Below are positions 14,689 through 20,896 of a stretch of DNA of 37,471 nt, in pieces (position 1 is the stretch's first letter; every line of letters begins with the position of its first letter). A program made the translations under genes and the position numbers. The notes beneath the pieces were generated by a model. The model was not told the origin of the DNA, searched no databases, and saw only the letters and a program-made list of their open reading frames with translations. The stretch is from a virus: the IMG/VR virus record IMGVR_UViG_3300024946_000001, positions 1 to 37,471 of that record. One strand, given 5' to 3'.

Positions 14689-15327
14689 TTATGCTGCTTG
14701 TTTTAAGTCGTAATACTCTTTGATAGCTTTATCGACTGCTAACAAGTCGTTTTCAATATGGTCATCAGCGAATAGTCCAATTGGTGTTTTAACGGTATCT
14801 GAGCCGTTATTTTTGGTGCTGAAAACATACTGTCCGTTGATAACGTGAGTGCGTAGAACGATGGTTAAAAGCCCTTCTATGGTTATCTTTTCATCTAGTA
14901 GCTTGCCGATTGTTTTAGCTTTAACTTGTCCATGCTCACTAACATCAGTATGAGATAACAGATACACACGTTTAAAGTCAGGTAGGTTATTTGCTGCTGT
15001 AATTACATCAAAGTAATGTCTAGCCATTTCAGTAAATTTAGCAAATCCAGTTTCATGCGCTCTAGTCATAAACTCATTGGCGAGTAAATATTGCAGGTCA
15101 TCAATAACAATGATCTCGCGCGTAGTCTTTTGCATGGCTTTAATTATGCTTTCCCAATTGTCAGAGTGGTATATGTTTCCACCATCATTAACTGACTTCC
15201 AATTTGATTTAAAAGGGAGGGGCTTTTTCACCACTTGAATTAGCAATGTGTCTGCTGGATTCATATTGCGTAGGCTTGTTGATTTCCCTGTTCCTGATGT
15301 TCCTAGTACCATGCTCGTTATGCTCAT
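14689..15327 (-). CDS. Sak4-like RecA-core ATPase (recombination)
   Basis: The product is 212 residues. A Walker A motif GTSGTGKST lies at residues 9-17 and a Walker B-like IIVIDDLQYLL at ~72-82. Length, P-loop form and pairing with an SSB fit Sak4, the minimal RecA-like single-strand annealing ATPase of phages. The start follows AGGAGTTAAAA. The upstream gene 15209-15436 overlaps its first 119 bases in another frame. Confidence 0.75.
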   Translation of the reverse strand: MSITSMVLGTSGTGKSTSLRNMNPADTLLIQVVKKPLPFKSNWKSVNDGGNIYHSDNWESIIKAMQKTTREIIVIDDLQYLLANEFMTRAHETGFAKFTEMARHYFDVITAANNLPDFKRVYLLSHTDVSEHGQVKAKTIGKLLDEKITIEGLLTIVLRTHVINGQYVFSTKNNGSDTVKTPIGLFADDHIENDLLAVDKAIKEYYDLKQAA

Positions 15328-15436
15328 TTTTAACTCCTAAAGTCTGTAATTCGTGTAAATAAAGTTGATACTCTTGCTCGTTTAATCTTGCCAACTCTTC
15401 TTCGTTGCCATCATCGCAATACGCATCATTAGCCAT
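15209..15436 (-). CDS. Small hypothetical protein overlapping the Sak4-like gene
   Basis: The product is 75 residues from the ATG at 15436, after AGGTGA. The first ~40 residues (MANDAYCDDGNEEELARLNE onward) are acidic and helical and use their own DNA. The rest, rich in Asn/Arg/Glu, is read from DNA that also encodes the Sak4-like N-terminus. The N-terminal part looks real; the overlapping tail is less certain. Confidence 0.5.
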   Translation of the reverse strand: MANDAYCDDGNEEELARLNEQEYQLYLHELQTLGVKNEHNEHGTRNIRNREINKPTQYESSRHIANSSGEKAPPF

Positions 15437-15560
15437 TGCTATCACCTACGTTTTCATGCTCATCAATAGTCGGCACAACTCGGTCACCGAAATATGCAAA
15501 TACAAACATCAAAACTATTAGCGCTATTAAAATCAGTATTGCGTAGTGGTAAAGTTGCAT
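15429..15560 (-). CDS. Tiny membrane protein
   Basis: The product is 43 residues. One strong membrane helix (AILILIALIVLMFVFAYF) precedes an acidic tail DEHENVGDSNG. It overlaps the next gene start by 8 bases. Function unknown; a left-operon membrane peptide could affect host envelope or exclusion. Confidence 0.55.
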   Translation of the reverse strand: MQLYHYAILILIALIVLMFVFAYFGDRVVPTIDEHENVGDSNG

Positions 15561-15561
15561 A

Positions 15562-15678
15562 TCACACACTCAACAAGTAAGCTGGCAACACAAAGAAAAC
15601 TACGATGAAACATGCAGCCGATAAAACATCTATTGCGGTCATTGGCTCTGTTACTTTGCTATCTCTGTAATCAGTCAC
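15562..15678 (-). CDS. Tiny membrane protein
   Basis: The product is 38 residues from a GTG after AGGAGTTGCAAAA. A charged start (VTDYRDSKVTEP) is followed by one membrane helix (CFIVVFFVLPAYLL). The start overlaps the previous stop as GTGA. Function unknown. Confidence 0.5.
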   Translation of the reverse strand: MTDYRDSKVTEPMTAIDVLSAACFIVVFFVLPAYLLSV

Positions 15679-15806
15679 TTTTGCAACTCCTCATATTTAT
15701 TCGTATAAACAATCCTGCATAGCTCAGCCATGATTCGCTGTAGATCTAGCTGCTTCTTGTCTGCGTTTTCTTTTCTATTTGCTTCTAGTTGTTCGGTGAA
15801 CGTCAC
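15675..15806 (-). CDS. Small helical protein
   Basis: The product is 43 residues from GTG at 15806 (VTFTEQLEANRKENADKKQL to YEELQK), charged and helical. It starts 3 bases after the previous stop and ends in a GTGA overlap with the next gene. Start codon and overlaps support it; function unknown. Confidence 0.45.
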   Translation of the reverse strand: MTFTEQLEANRKENADKKQLDLQRIMAELCRIVYTNKYEELQK

Positions 15807-15808
15807 GG

Positions 15809-16099
15809 TTAGTACAACCTTTCTAGTTCAGCAGGAATGCGTTTTTGAATTAAAACTTCTAATTTCTGTGCTAATTCAGCTTTATATTCATCAACCCATT
15901 TTTGGAGTGTGTGGCGATTTGATGTAGCCATTTTTGTCATTAAGAAGGATAGGCGTGCGTTATTGCCAAACTCACCACTTAGCACATCAAGCATTGCGTT
16001 TTCGCTTCCTAGCACGTAGTCAATAGCGTTATCGCGCGCTTCTGCTTTGTCTGCTTCGGTGTATTCGATTGCATGTAAGTCATATGCTAGGTTATTCAT
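15809..16099 (-). CDS. First gene of the left operon, unknown function
   Basis: The product is 96 residues, with a strong AAGGAG site upstream. It is acidic at the start (YTEADKAEARDNAIDYVLGS) and helical later (VDEYKAELAQKLEVLI). As first gene behind the leftward promoter it would be made earliest after infection or induction. No family recognised; an anti-host or antirepressor role is conceivable but unsupported. Confidence 0.6.
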   Translation of the reverse strand: MNNLAYDLHAIEYTEADKAEARDNAIDYVLGSENAMLDVLSGEFGNNARLSFLMTKMATSNRHTLQKWVDEYKAELAQKLEVLIQKRIPAELERLY

Positions 16100-16112
16100 C
16101 TTCCATCTCCTT

Positions 16113-16211
16113 AAACACGTTGTTTTGCTGCGATGTATGTATTAAACACTATGTTTATTATAGTGTCAACACCTTGTTTAAAAATAATTGTAAATATTTC
16201 ACATGATGTTT
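16113..16211. promoter_or_regulatory. Left operator cluster (four AAACA-N3-TGTTT sites)
   Basis: Sites lie at 16113-16125 (AAACACGTTGTTT) and 16144-16156 (AAACACTATGTTT), both perfect for the 5+5 palindrome, at 16167-16179 (CAACACCTTGTTT, one mismatch), and at 16199-16211 (TCACATGATGTTT, two). The middle two overlap the leftward promoter, the pattern expected of a lambda-type OL. Confidence 0.8.
16141..16169 (-). promoter_or_regulatory. Leftward early promoter (PL)
   Basis: On the minus strand -35 is TTGACA (16169-16164), with a 17-base spacer and -10 TTTAAT (16146-16141). Transcription would begin near 16134 and give a ~35-base leader with AAGGAG before the ATG at 16099. One operator covers the -35 and another the spacer and -10. 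Confidence 0.75.
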
Positions 16212-16222
16212 ATTTGTAGACG

Positions 16223-16248
16223 AAAAAAAACCACCCGAAGGTGGCTTG
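16223..16248 (-). terminator. Terminator of the repressor-lipoprotein operon
   Basis: Minus-strand GCCACC-TTCG-GGTGGT is followed by a run of seven or more T. It lies 14 bases past the lipoprotein stop and separates it from PL. The TTCG loop is of the extra-stable type. Confidence 0.9.
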
Positions 16249-16261
16249 ATTTATATTTAAC

Positions 16262-16708
16262 TTATTGTGTACTACAATTTACAGTATTTCCGTATGAGGT
16301 GCATTGAGTTCTCACTGGCGGCTTATATTGATAGACTGGTGGTGGTTTATCGTTGGCATGTTGTGCCTGATAATCTCTTATTGATTGACTGCGTGCAGAT
16401 TCGTCAGCTTGTGCGGCTTTCGCTTTTATTGCTCTAGTAGCTGAATCATATTGTTCTGTATTAATAGTCCCAGCTTCATAACTTAGTGATAAATCAATCA
16501 TATTGTTAATCTGCTCTAACTGTGCGCCAGTTCCAATGAGGTTCTGCTTACTCATTGCATCATATAGACCTTTGTAGTAATCAGACCATTTCATGCTGCC
16601 AGTATTAGCTAATTCTTTATTTGCATTTATATAATTAGTAACAGGTGATGGCTGAATGGTAGTGCATCCAGTACTAAGTACAAATAATGCAATCAATAAA
16701 TATTTCAT
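16262..16708 (-). CDS. Lipoprotein co-transcribed with the repressor
   Basis: The product is 148 residues. The signal peptide MKYLLIALFVLSTGC contains lipobox L-S-T-G-C, so the mature protein is lipidated at Cys15. The middle is helical and charged, and the end is Pro-rich (KPPPVYQYKPPVR) followed by TQCTSYGNTVNCS, a two-Cys motif also seen in other bacterial lipoproteins. It overlaps the repressor stop as ATGA, so it should be expressed in lysogens. That suggests a lysogenic-conversion or superinfection-exclusion role, which is inference. Confidence 0.75.
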   Translation of the reverse strand: MKYLLIALFVLSTGCTTIQPSPVTNYINANKELANTGSMKWSDYYKGLYDAMSKQNLIGTGAQLEQINNMIDLSLSYEAGTINTEQYDSATRAIKAKAAQADESARSQSIRDYQAQHANDKPPPVYQYKPPVRTQCTSYGNTVNCSTQ

Positions 16709-17145
16709 TGTTGAGCCTTTTCTTTAACTTTGATTTTTTTACCATTAGACCTGGTATCAGTCGGCTGGTCTTGATCTAACATTTTATTCGCCAACAATTG
16801 CAATAACTCTCTATTTTTTTCACTCACTGACATAAAAACCTCTGCAAGCTTGTTAGCCATCCCTTGCAACGGGTCATTAACCATTAGTTCAACAATAGAC
16901 ATATTTTTAACGTGATTCTTGCCTACTGCATGCTTGATAGGGCGTCGCTCGCCTGTCTTTATGTAATATATATCCAAGTCAATCACTAAAGCCGCTTTAA
17001 CAAGCCCCTCGTTAGATATACCTCTATTTTCCCAGTTCTTAATTGTTTGCGGCGATTCTGAAAACAGCACCGCCATCTCGCTAGGCGTTTTTTCGCCCAC
17101 AAGTCTTGTGACCTCTTTATATAGTCTTTCTGTAGTTTCTATCAT
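16705..17145 (-). CDS. CI-type repressor without peptidase domain
   Basis: The product is 146 residues from ATG at 17145 (a GTG one codon earlier is also possible). Residues ~5-70 match the phage CI N-terminal HTH: KTPSEMAVLFSESPQTIKNW, RGISNEGLVKAALVI, DIYYIKTGERR. The rest is a helix (LAEVFMSVSEKNRELLQLLA) and a basic tail. No S24 Ser/Lys autoproteolysis domain follows. It is divergent from the Cro-like gene and should bind the AAACA-N3-TGTTT operators. The ATG has little or no ribosome site. Confidence 0.8.
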   Translation of the reverse strand: MIETTERLYKEVTRLVGEKTPSEMAVLFSESPQTIKNWENRGISNEGLVKAALVIDLDIYYIKTGERRPIKHAVGKNHVKNMSIVELMVNDPLQGMANKLAEVFMSVSEKNRELLQLLANKMLDQDQPTDTRSNGKKIKVKEKAQQ

Positions 17146-17179
17146 CACTTTATTTTAACAACTATGAATAAAAATAGTT

Positions 17180-17257
17180 ACACATGATGTTTGTAACATA
17201 TTAAACATGGTGTTGACTTTAATTAAAACATGGTGTTTAATGTTAAACATGATGAAT
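17180..17257. promoter_or_regulatory. Right operator cluster (four AAACA-N3-TGTTT sites)
   Basis: Sites are 17180-17192 (ACACATGATGTTT), 17203-17215 (AAACATGGTGTTG), 17226-17238 (AAACATGGTGTTT, perfect) and 17245-17257 (AAACATGATGAAT). The second touches the -35 and the third the -10 of the rightward promoter. The fourth covers the transcription start and the Cro-like start codon. This is the OR counterpart of the left cluster. Confidence 0.8.
17213..17241 (+). promoter_or_regulatory. Rightward early promoter (PR)
   Basis: -35 TTGACT (17213-17218), 17-base spacer, -10 TTTAAT (17236-17241): the same -10 and spacing as PL. The predicted start is ~17247-17249, at or next to the ATG of the Cro-like gene, so the mRNA would be leaderless. 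Confidence 0.75.
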
Positions 17258-17434
17258 AAAACTAAAGACCAACAAATTATTGCTGATTTAGGCGGTGTGA
17301 CACAAGTCGCCAAGCTTCTCAAATATGACATTGAAAACGGTGGCGTACAAAGAGTTAGTAATTGGAATACACGCGGTCGCATACCTGCACAGGTAAAGGT
17401 CGATTTTCCGAAACTATTTTTAAATAAAAAGTAA
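17249..17434 (+). CDS. Cro/YdaS-like repressor
   Basis: The product is 61 residues from the ATG at 17249 (60 from the adjacent ATG at 17252); longer in-frame starts lie upstream of the promoter and are excluded. The domain DLGGVTQVAKLLKY...RVSNWNTRGRIPAQ is the YdaS/Cro-type HTH in which a GG turn precedes the first helix and IPA ends it. It is divergent from the CI-like gene. No ribosome site is visible. Role: antagonise the repressor at shared operators in the lytic decision. Confidence 0.75.
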   Translation: MMNKTKDQQIIADLGGVTQVAKLLKYDIENGGVQRVSNWNTRGRIPAQVKVDFPKLFLNKK

Positions 17435-17441
17435 TTCATAG

Positions 17442-17470
17442 CTGCATCTTAAACGGTGCAGTATTTTTTT
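17442..17470 (+). terminator. Terminator directly after the Cro-like gene (tR1-like)
   Basis: CTGCATC (17442-17448) pairs with GGTGCAG (17455-17461), 7 bp with one wobble and loop TTAAAC, followed by TATTTTTTT. It begins 7 bases after the Cro stop, so early right-operon genes require read-through, like lambda tR1. Confidence 0.85.
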
Positions 17471-17480
17471 AGCAAATTTC

Positions 17481-17497
17481 GAGTGTCACCAACACTC
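17481..17497 (+). promoter_or_regulatory. Hairpin in the intergenic leader
   Basis: GAGTGT (17481-17486) and ACACTC (17492-17497) form a 6-bp perfect inverted repeat with loop CACCA, and no T-run follows. It may be an operator for the next gene product or an RNA hairpin upstream of it. Low certainty. Confidence 0.4.
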
Positions 17498-17527
17498 ACC
17501 AAGTAGCACAAAGAAAGTGAGTAACCC

Positions 17528-17902
17528 ATGCAGAAGCAACTATTAACGCCACATCTAGCCCAGTCGCAGGTTATGGAATTAATCAACCCTGTATTGCTTA
17601 AAGGTACTAATAACGCATTGCAAGCATTACAAACAAGCATGACGTTATCAGGGATTACTCATGAATCTTTAGGTGAATGTATCGGCAAGCCAAGAGAAAC
17701 GGTTACACGCTTTCTAAATGGCAATGGTGGGCTTTCTGCTAAGGCTTTAGAAAGTCTTATTGATGAATCAGGCAACTTATTCTTTATTCAATACATGGCT
17801 AAAAAGTATGGCTATGAAATGAAAAAGATTGATACGCAATCATTAAAGATCATTGCGCTTGAAGAAGAGTTAGCTAAAGAAAAAGCAAGGTTAGCAGCTT
17901 AA
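17528..17902 (+). CDS. HTH regulator in the CII position
   Basis: The product is 124 residues. Residues ~40-75 look like an HTH (ITHESLGECIGKPRETVTRF, LSAKALESLI), followed by LFFIQYMAKKYGYEM and a C-terminal coiled coil (LKIIALEEELAKEKARLA) that could tetramerise it. The position between the Cro-like and O-like genes is where lambda has cII. The function as an activator of repressor synthesis is inferred from synteny; it has no strong CII family signature. Confidence 0.6.
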   Translation: MQKQLLTPHLAQSQVMELINPVLLKGTNNALQALQTSMTLSGITHESLGECIGKPRETVTRFLNGNGGLSAKALESLIDESGNLFFIQYMAKKYGYEMKKIDTQSLKIIALEEELAKEKARLAA

Positions 17903-18019
17903 ATGTCATACAGCCAATACGAGTTTATGAAAGCTGAATGGATAGCTAAACATCCAACGGCTACGCATATTCAATATCAACAAGCGATGCAACGCATAGC
18001 TAAATTGTGCAAAGTTTAA
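17903..18019 (+). CDS. Small conserved-type phage protein
   Basis: The product is 38 residues starting immediately after the previous stop: MSYSQYEFMKAEWIAKHPTA to RIAKLCKV. The pattern YE..KA.W...HP.AT..QYQ.AM.RIA is familiar from small phage early proteins. It overlaps the start of the O-like gene. Function unknown. Confidence 0.6.
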   Translation: MSYSQYEFMKAEWIAKHPTATHIQYQQAMQRIAKLCKV

Positions 18020-18741
18020 CTGTGGATAACGTAATTGAATTTGCATCGCCTCAAAAAGAGAATGGTTACACACCTATTGCGAATGAATTACTTGAACAAA
18101 TTATCAGCTTTGATTTTTCTAAAAGGCAGCTTGTTGTAATTATGGCTATTGCTCGAATGACTTATGGATATAACCGTAAATCTGATGCTTTATCAGGTTG
18201 GCAGATTGCTCAAATGACAAATTTAGATAGATCAAATGTTTCAAAAACAATAGCTGAATTAATAGCAATGAATGTAGTTACTAAACATGAAAATGGAAGA
18301 GAAAGCCATGGAGTTTTAGTTAATGAAATATCAATTAATAAACATTATACAAACTGGTTAACCGTTGTTAATTCAACCACCGTTGTTAAAACACCAACAG
18401 TTGTTAAAACAACCACTGTAACCGTTGTTAAAACAACCACAAAACCGTTGTTAAAACAACCCACACTAGAAAGCAATAAAACAATAAAACAAGTATTGCA
18501 AAAAAACACTAATAAAACCTCACTTCCTAATGATTTCTCTATTAGCGAAAGAGTTAAGACTTGGGCAGATAAAAACGGCTATGACCAATTAGAAAAGCAT
18601 CTTGAAAATTTCATTATTTCTTGTGAAAAACATTCGTACAAATATGCAAATTGGGATAGCGGATTTATGGATGCAATTAGAAAAAATTGGGCGCAAGTTA
18701 CTGCGGTTAAAAAAACAAAACCTGACTGGCTGAAAGTTTAA
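18007..18741 (+). CDS. O-like replication initiator
   Basis: The product is 244 residues from GTG 18007; GTG 18022 is an alternative and neither has a clear ribosome site. Residues ~20-110 match phage replication protein O: GYTPIANELLEQIISFDFSK, ARMTYGYNRKSDALSGWQIA and a winged-helix segment NLDRSNVSKTIAELI. Residues ~118-152 are a Val-Lys-Thr repeat encoded by the origin iterons. The C-terminal ~70 residues probably contact the helicase. It would bind the repeats in its own gene and load the replisome. Confidence 0.8.
   Translation: MQSLTVDNVIEFASPQKENGYTPIANELLEQIISFDFSKRQLVVIMAIARMTYGYNRKSDALSGWQIAQMTNLDRSNVSKTIAELIAMNVVTKHENGRESHGVLVNEISINKHYTNWLTVVNSTTVVKTPTVVKTTTVTVVKTTTKPLLKQPTLESNKTIKQVLQKNTNKTSLPNDFSISERVKTWADKNGYDQLEKHLENFIISCEKHSYKYANWDSGFMDAIRKNWAQVTAVKKTKPDWLKV
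18361..18461 (+). repeat. Replication origin iterons inside the O-like gene
   Basis: Five copies of ACCGTTGTTAAAACAACC start at 18361, 18379, 18397, 18421 and 18444. Each is itself a near-palindrome GTTGTT-AA-AACAAC. Spacing is 18, 18, 24 and 23 bases. The flanking 18462-18530 stretch is AT-rich, suitable as an unwinding element. Iterons inside the O gene parallel lambda ori. Confidence 0.8.
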
Positions 18742-18743
18742 TT

Positions 18744-19172
18744 ATGAGCGTAGATAAATTACTTAATGGATTAGACAAAGTTAAACGCACAAGCAATAGC
18801 TCATGGATGGCATGTTGTCCAGCACATGCAGACCGTTCACCTAGCCTTTCTATTAAAGACACAGGCGATGGTAAGTTAATTTTGAAATGCTTTGCAGGTT
18901 GCGAAACGATAGATGTACTCAGCGCACTTGGTCTTGATTGGGAAGATGTTATGCCACCTAAAGAAGCACTGGAAAGAGTGCAAACAGTTAAACCAATGAA
19001 ACACACAATCTACGCTACTGATGCGCTACGTGTGATTAAAAACGAATCAAGAATTATCACCATGGCAGCCATGGATGTAACTAAGGGGCGCGTGATAACT
19101 GATGCTGAATTAGCTCGCGTTAAATTAGCAATGGAAAGAATTAACACAGCATCGGATAGCGCAAATGTCTAA
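18744..19172 (+). CDS. Primase zinc-binding domain protein
   Basis: The product is 142 residues. Residues ~20-55 contain the CHC2-type zinc ribbon CCPAHADRSPSLSI...LKCFAGC, which recognises primase start sites. No TOPRIM catalytic domain follows; the C-terminal ~60 residues are helical. In T7 gp4 and DnaG, zinc and TOPRIM domains are joined. Here the product must cooperate with a host or missing partner. It overlaps the helicase start by 8 bases. Confidence 0.75.
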   Translation: MSVDKLLNGLDKVKRTSNSSWMACCPAHADRSPSLSIKDTGDGKLILKCFAGCETIDVLSALGLDWEDVMPPKEALERVQTVKPMKHTIYATDALRVIKNESRIITMAAMDVTKGRVITDAELARVKLAMERINTASDSANV

Positions 19173-20085
19173 CAGATACGACCAACTACTAGCCAAGATT
19201 GATGGCATAGCAATGCCAAATATTGACTATGCAAAGTATTACGAAGAAAGCCAAGAAGATAACGACAAGGTGAAAAGACCCGTTGACTTCATCGAGGAAA
19301 TATTCGCTCGCATGAATGGTACACACCAGCAATTAGGCTCACCTTTACCATGGGGCAAGACACAAGACAAGATTAGATTTCGCAGTGGTGAGGTAACACT
19401 TTGGAGTGGCTACAACGGACATAAAAAATCCATGGTACTTGGTTATGTGTCACTAGGTTTTATTCGCTCAAACGAGGCTGTATGTATCGCTAGTTTTGAA
19501 ATGAAACCAGCCGACACGATTGTGAGAATGTTCAAGCAAGCAAGTGGTAAAGCTAAGCCGAGCGATGATGATATGGAAGCATTCATGCTATGGACAGATA
19601 AGCGTTTATGGCTTTATGACCACATGGGTTCGTTATCAGCAGCAAGACTATACGGCGTTATCTACTACGCATCTAAAGAGCGTGGAGTTAAGCATTTTGT
19701 GATTGATAGCTTAATGCGTGTTGTTGGTGGTGAGCAGGGCGCAGATGTAATGAACGCACAAAAAGACTTTGTTACTAGGCTTTGCGATATTGCCAAAGAG
19801 CTAGACATTCATATTCACCTCGTACACCACACCAAAAAAGGTAACGAATCAGAGCCTAGCAGCAGATATGACGCTAAAGGTTCAGGAGCGATCTCGGACA
19901 ACGTGCATAACAGCATGATTGTATGGAGTAACAAAGACGCAGAAAACCATGCTGTGCCAGACACTATTTTGAAGTGTGACAAGCAGCGCAACGGTGAGTG
20001 GGAAGGAATGATTCCGCTATGGTTTAGGGAAGGTTCAATCCAATTCGTATCAAATCCAACAGACACAGAATGGGCATGGATATGA
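19165..20085 (+). CDS. DnaB/T7-type replicative helicase with altered Walker A
   Basis: The product is 306 residues. The RecA-like core shows GEVTLWSGYNGHKKSM (Walker A at ~85-92), CIASFEMKPADTIVRM, FVIDSLMR (Walker B) and HIHLVHHTKKG...DAKGSGAISDN (motifs H3/H4). Homologues of this type normally have GHGKS; here it is GHKKS, so the conserved Gly before the catalytic Lys is replaced by Lys. The N-terminal helicase-loader domain is short. It would unwind at the fork with the separate primase domain protein. Confidence 0.8.
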   Translation: MSNRYDQLLAKIDGIAMPNIDYAKYYEESQEDNDKVKRPVDFIEEIFARMNGTHQQLGSPLPWGKTQDKIRFRSGEVTLWSGYNGHKKSMVLGYVSLGFIRSNEAVCIASFEMKPADTIVRMFKQASGKAKPSDDDMEAFMLWTDKRLWLYDHMGSLSAARLYGVIYYASKERGVKHFVIDSLMRVVGGEQGADVMNAQKDFVTRLCDIAKELDIHIHLVHHTKKGNESEPSSRYDAKGSGAISDNVHNSMIVWSNKDAENHAVPDTILKCDKQRNGEWEGMIPLWFREGSIQFVSNPTDTEWAWI

Positions 20086-20267
20086 CTGAAAAATCGTGCA
20101 ATGAGTTTATCAAAGAAATGGCAGATGCAGGTTTTGATTTTAGCTTTAGAGCCACTAATGGAAATGATGTTTATTTAGGTGATTGCAAGGATGGAGTTGT
20201 GAAGTCAAGACGCCAACTAACAGCAGAGCAGCTTAAAACACGTATTACAGAAAGGTTAGCTAAATGA
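20082..20267 (+). CDS. Small hypothetical nin-region protein
   Basis: The product is 61 residues from the ATG overlapping the helicase stop (ATGA): MTEKSCNEFIKEMADAGFDF to RITERLAK. It is compact, with a beta-like centre NDVYLGDCKDGVV. Function unknown. Confidence 0.55.
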   Translation: MTEKSCNEFIKEMADAGFDFSFRATNGNDVYLGDCKDGVVKSRRQLTAEQLKTRITERLAK

Positions 20268-20896
20268 GAACTTGGACACCAGCACAAGATGATATGTTTC
20301 GCGAGTTTTACCCTAATTGCACTATGGCTGAAATGAAAGTGATGCTTGGCAATAAGTCTGAATGTGCGATTTATAACCGTTCTGAATCATTGAACGTACG
20401 CAAATCACAAGAGTACCTAGATAGCCCTAAAGCGCAACATCTAAGACGTGGTGATGAAGTTGGCAAAGCTTTTAGATTCCCTAAAGGACATGTACCAGCT
20501 AACAAGGGAATTAAGGGTATTTGTTATGAAGGCTCAAAAGCCACACAGTTTACCAAAGGAAGCAAGCCGCCTAATTACAGACCAGTAGGCACTATCCGCT
20601 TCATACGCGACAAAACAGACGGCTATTATGAAATAAAAATGGCAGAAGGTATGCGCCAATGGAAGCTATTGCATCGCGTTATTTGGGAACGATTAAACGG
20701 TGAGATTCCAGCCAATCACATTGTTATTTTCTTAGATGGCAACCCGAAAAACCTAAACATTAAAAACATGGCGCTAATGACAAAAGCGCAAAACATGAAA
20801 CGCAACACAGTACACAACTACCCTAAAGAGATCGTGCATTTAGTACAACTTCAAGCAGCACTTAACCGCCAAATTAATAAAAGGACACAGCCATGA
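20264..20896 (+). CDS. HNH endonuclease
   Basis: The product is 210 residues. A Myb/HTH-like N-terminus (WTPAQDDMFREFYPNCTMAE) precedes an HNH core: LLHRVIWERLNGEIPANHIV, FLDGNPKNLNIKNMALMT. The Asn-His pair and downstream N-x-x-N fit the phage HNH nuclease pattern. These are often free-standing mobile nucleases, though this one is tightly coupled by ATGA overlaps on both sides. Confidence 0.75.
   Translation: MRTWTPAQDDMFREFYPNCTMAEMKVMLGNKSECAIYNRSESLNVRKSQEYLDSPKAQHLRRGDEVGKAFRFPKGHVPANKGIKGICYEGSKATQFTKGSKPPNYRPVGTIRFIRDKTDGYYEIKMAEGMRQWKLLHRVIWERLNGEIPANHIVIFLDGNPKNLNIKNMALMTKAQNMKRNTVHNYPKEIVHLVQLQAALNRQINKRTQP

Noticed and set aside
17207-17248. Upstream in-frame extension of the Cro-like gene
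   Set aside because: It would start upstream of or within the promoter; the -10 box lies inside it.
18361-18461. CRISPR-like array
   Set aside because: The repeats are only 18 bases with spacers of 0-6 bases, lie in a coding gene, and fit origin iterons.
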